Source: Sulfurimicrobium sp964552675
Lineage (GTDB): Bacteria; Pseudomonadota; Gammaproteobacteria; Burkholderiales; Sulfuricellaceae
Reading direction: 5' to 3'
Length of the DNA: 64,000 bases
Assembly (NCBI GenBank): GCA_964552675.1
Contig: CAZKHJ010000001.1
Coordinates: forward strand, 150,593-214,592
Below, piece after piece: positions 62,472 to 64,000 of this stretch. The first letter of the stretch is position 1, and every line of letters starts with the position of its first letter. The notes under the pieces are model-generated. The model worked only from the letters and a program-made list of their open reading frames with translations. It searched no databases and had not been told where the DNA came from. A program made the position numbers and the translations under genes.

Positions 62472-63869
62472 TTAGTAGCGGTAGTGATTCGGCTTGTACG
62501 GCCCGTTCTTCGGCACGCCGATGTACCCTGCCTGCTCTTCCGACAGTTCGGTGAGATTAACCCCGATTTTCTTCAGGTGCAGGCGCGCCACTTTTTCATC
62601 CAGATGCTTGGGCAGCACGTACACGCCGACCGGGTATTTGTCCGGGTTGTTGAACAGGTCGATCTGCGCCATCACCTGGTTGGTGAAGGAAGCGGACATG
62701 ACGAAGCTGGGGTGGCCGGTGGCGCAGCCCAGGTTCACCAGGCGGCCTTCGGCCAGCACGATCAGTTTCTTGCCGTCGGGGAAAACCACGTGGTCCACCT
62801 GGGGCTTGATGTTGTCCCATTCGTATTTGCGCAAGCTGGCAATGTCGATTTCCGAATCGAAGTGGCCGATGTTGCACACAATGGCTTCGTTCTTCATCTT
62901 GATCATATGGTCGTGGTTGATGACGTTGACGTTGCCAGTACAGGTGACGAAGATATCGCCCTGAGCGGCCACGTCGTCCATGCGCACCACGCGGTAGCCT
63001 TCCATGGCGGCCTGCAGGGCGCAGATCGGGTCGATTTCGGTGACCCACACGGTGGCGCCCATGCCGCGGAAAGCCTGCGCGCAGCCCTTGCCCACGTCAC
63101 CGTAGCCCAGCACCACGCAGATCTTGCCGGCCACCATCACGTCGGTGGCGCGCTTGATGCCGTCCAGCAGGGATTCGCGACAGCCGTACAGGTTGTCGAA
63201 CTTGGATTTGGTGACCGAATCGTTGACGTTGATGGCCGGAAAGGCCAGGCGGCCCTCGGCATGCATCTGGTAGAGGCGGTGCACGCCGGTGGTGGTTTCC
63301 TCGGTCACCCCGCGAATCGCCGCCAGGCGGGCGGAATACCAGCCGGGATGGGTTTTCAGGCGCTGGTTGATCGCCGCAAAAAGCGCGGTTTCTTCTTCAT
63401 TGGTGGGCTTGGCAACCACTGAAGCGTCTTTTTCGGCGCGGGTGCCCAGATGCAGCAGCAGGGTGGCATCGCCGCCGTCGTCGAGGATCATGTTGGGCAT
63501 GCCGCCGTCGTGCCATTCGAAAATGCGGTGGGTGAAATCCCAGTACTCGTCCAGATTCTCGCCCTTGTAGGCAAACACTGGAATGCCATCGGCCGCGATG
63601 GCCGCCGCCGCCTGGTCCTGGGTCGAGTAGATATTGCACGAGGCCCAGCGCACTTCAGCACCCAGCGCGGTCAGGGTTTCGATCAGCACGGCGGTCTGGA
63701 TGGTCATGTGCAGGGAGCCGGTGATGCGCGCGCCCTTGAGCGGCTGGGTCTTCGCGAATTCTTCACGAATGGCCATCAGGCCGGGCATTTCGGTTTCGGC
63801 AATAGCAATTTCTTTGCGTCCCCAAGCTGCTAGGGACAAATCGGCAACAACATAATCGGTAAACGCCAC
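62472..63869 (-). CDS. ahcY: S-adenosylhomocysteine hydrolase
   Basis: 465 aa, GTG start with GAGGAAA at the right distance. N-terminal V-A-D-L-S-L-A-A-W-G-R-K-E and I-T-G-S-L-H-M-T-I-Q-T bind the adenosine part. The catalytic and NAD region has C-R-E-S-L-L-D-G-I-K-R-A-T-D-V-M with the lysine at its centre, and the Rossmann loop G-Y-G-D-V-G-K-G. H-P-S-F-V-M-S and the final K-P-N-H-Y-R-Y complete it. It splits S-adenosylhomocysteine to adenosine and homocysteine. Confidence 0.97.
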   Translation of the reverse strand: MAFTDYVVADLSLAAWGRKEIAIAETEMPGLMAIREEFAKTQPLKGARITGSLHMTIQTAVLIETLTALGAEVRWASCNIYSTQDQAAAAIAADGIPVFAYKGENLDEYWDFTHRIFEWHDGGMPNMILDDGGDATLLLHLGTRAEKDASVVAKPTNEEETALFAAINQRLKTHPGWYSARLAAIRGVTEETTTGVHRLYQMHAEGRLAFPAINVNDSVTKSKFDNLYGCRESLLDGIKRATDVMVAGKICVVLGYGDVGKGCAQAFRGMGATVWVTEIDPICALQAAMEGYRVVRMDDVAAQGDIFVTCTGNVNVINHDHMIKMKNEAIVCNIGHFDSEIDIASLRKYEWDNIKPQVDHVVFPDGKKLIVLAEGRLVNLGCATGHPSFVMSASFTNQVMAQIDLFNNPDKYPVGVYVLPKHLDEKVARLHLKKIGVNLTELSEEQAGYIGVPKNGPYKPNHYRY

Positions 63870-63931
63870 GGTGATTTCCTCAAAAACAAATCAGCAAGTC
63901 ACAAACGCAGGCGCAAAGAAGACAGGTGGAT

Positions 63932-63970
63932 CTCACCTTGGGGCATTCTTGTGCGCCGGGTCAAGGTGAG
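63932..63970. promoter_or_regulatory. competing 9-bp stem next to the SAH aptamer
   Basis: CTCACCTTG (63932-63940) pairs perfectly with CAAGGTGAG (63962-63970). The latter overlaps the last bases of the aptamer 3' strand, so both structures cannot form at once. This is the likely switching element. No T-run follows, so control may not be by termination. Confidence 0.5.
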
Positions 63971-64000
63971 CGTCGTTGCGAAAGTATCCGAGCCTAGGAG
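63965..64000 (-). promoter_or_regulatory. partial SAH riboswitch (3' half; continues beyond the window)
   Basis: On the minus strand AGGCTCGGAT is followed a few bases on by GCAACGACGCTCACC. This fits the 3' half of the SAH aptamer (AGGCTCGG ... AACGGCGCTC) with one base changed. The 5' half (GAGGAGCGC...) would lie right of position 64000. It is about 95 nt upstream of the ahcY GTG. Confidence 0.75.

Overview
The window is ordinary chromosomal DNA of a high-GC Gram-negative bacterium. It is most likely a betaproteobacterium of the Nitrosomonadales / sulfur-oxidiser type. The grounds are inferential: a system II (ResB/CcsA) cytochrome c assembly pair flanked by three di-haem cytochromes, a protein resembling DsrS, a thiD-thiE-hemL run, a pyrR-pyrB-pyrC' run with a catalytically dead dihydroorotase homologue, the pcm-rhodanese-tolC-waaA-waaC run, and a class I fbp. 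The genus cannot be fixed from the sequence alone. Genes are tightly packed, no gap exceeds 300 bases, and I see no rRNA, tRNA, prophage, insertion sequence or CRISPR array.

Layout. 1-4.3 kb: end of an MSHA-like pilus/type II-like secretion cluster (pseudopilin, mshG, mshE), with a MntA-HepT toxin-antitoxin pair sitting between mshE and mshG. 4.4-17.9 kb: a block that mirrors the E. coli yibN-grxC-secB-gpsA-trmL and gpmI-envC neighbourhood. Here it carries an extra trxC and an extra arsR-adaptor-RND pump module, followed by ctpA and a moeB/thiF homologue. 17.9-24.9 kb: slmA, a HAD pyrimidine nucleotidase, argB, a sigma32-type hsp20 gene, then pyrC'-pyrB-pyrR-ruvX-yqgE. 25-28.3 kb: fbp, divergent trpB2, a candidate small RNA behind an ECF-like promoter, and engB. 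28.3-33.6 kb: cytochrome c4, resB, ccsA and two more di-haem cytochromes. 33.6-40.8 kb: dsrS-like gene, von Willebrand/metallopeptidase-like protein, MoxR ATPase, hemL, thiE, thiD and a pstS-like binding protein. 41-50.3 kb: the pilGHIJ-chpA chemosensory operon for twitching motility. 50.3-64 kb: uppP, thiC with a TPP riboswitch, pcm, rhodanese, tolC, LPS core genes waaA/waaC/waaE, a UDP-glucuronate epimerase, a VapBC-type pair, a porin, metF and ahcY. A SAH riboswitch is cut by the right edge of the window.

How the parts fit. ahcY and metF recycle S-adenosylhomocysteine and methyl groups and are probably co-controlled by the SAH riboswitch. thiC, thiD and thiE make thiamine, but only thiC shows a TPP switch. 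The pilGHIJ-chpA array and the c-di-GMP-type MshE ATPase both point to surface motility and attachment. The ArsR repressor upstream of the RND pump has two cysteines spaced like those of persulfide sensors, and it sits next to rhodanese, glutaredoxin and thioredoxin genes. This suggests a sulfur-stress function. The most promising new item is a run of four perfect or near-perfect hairpins ending in an intrinsic terminator at 27544-27651, preceded by a sigmaE/ECF-like promoter.
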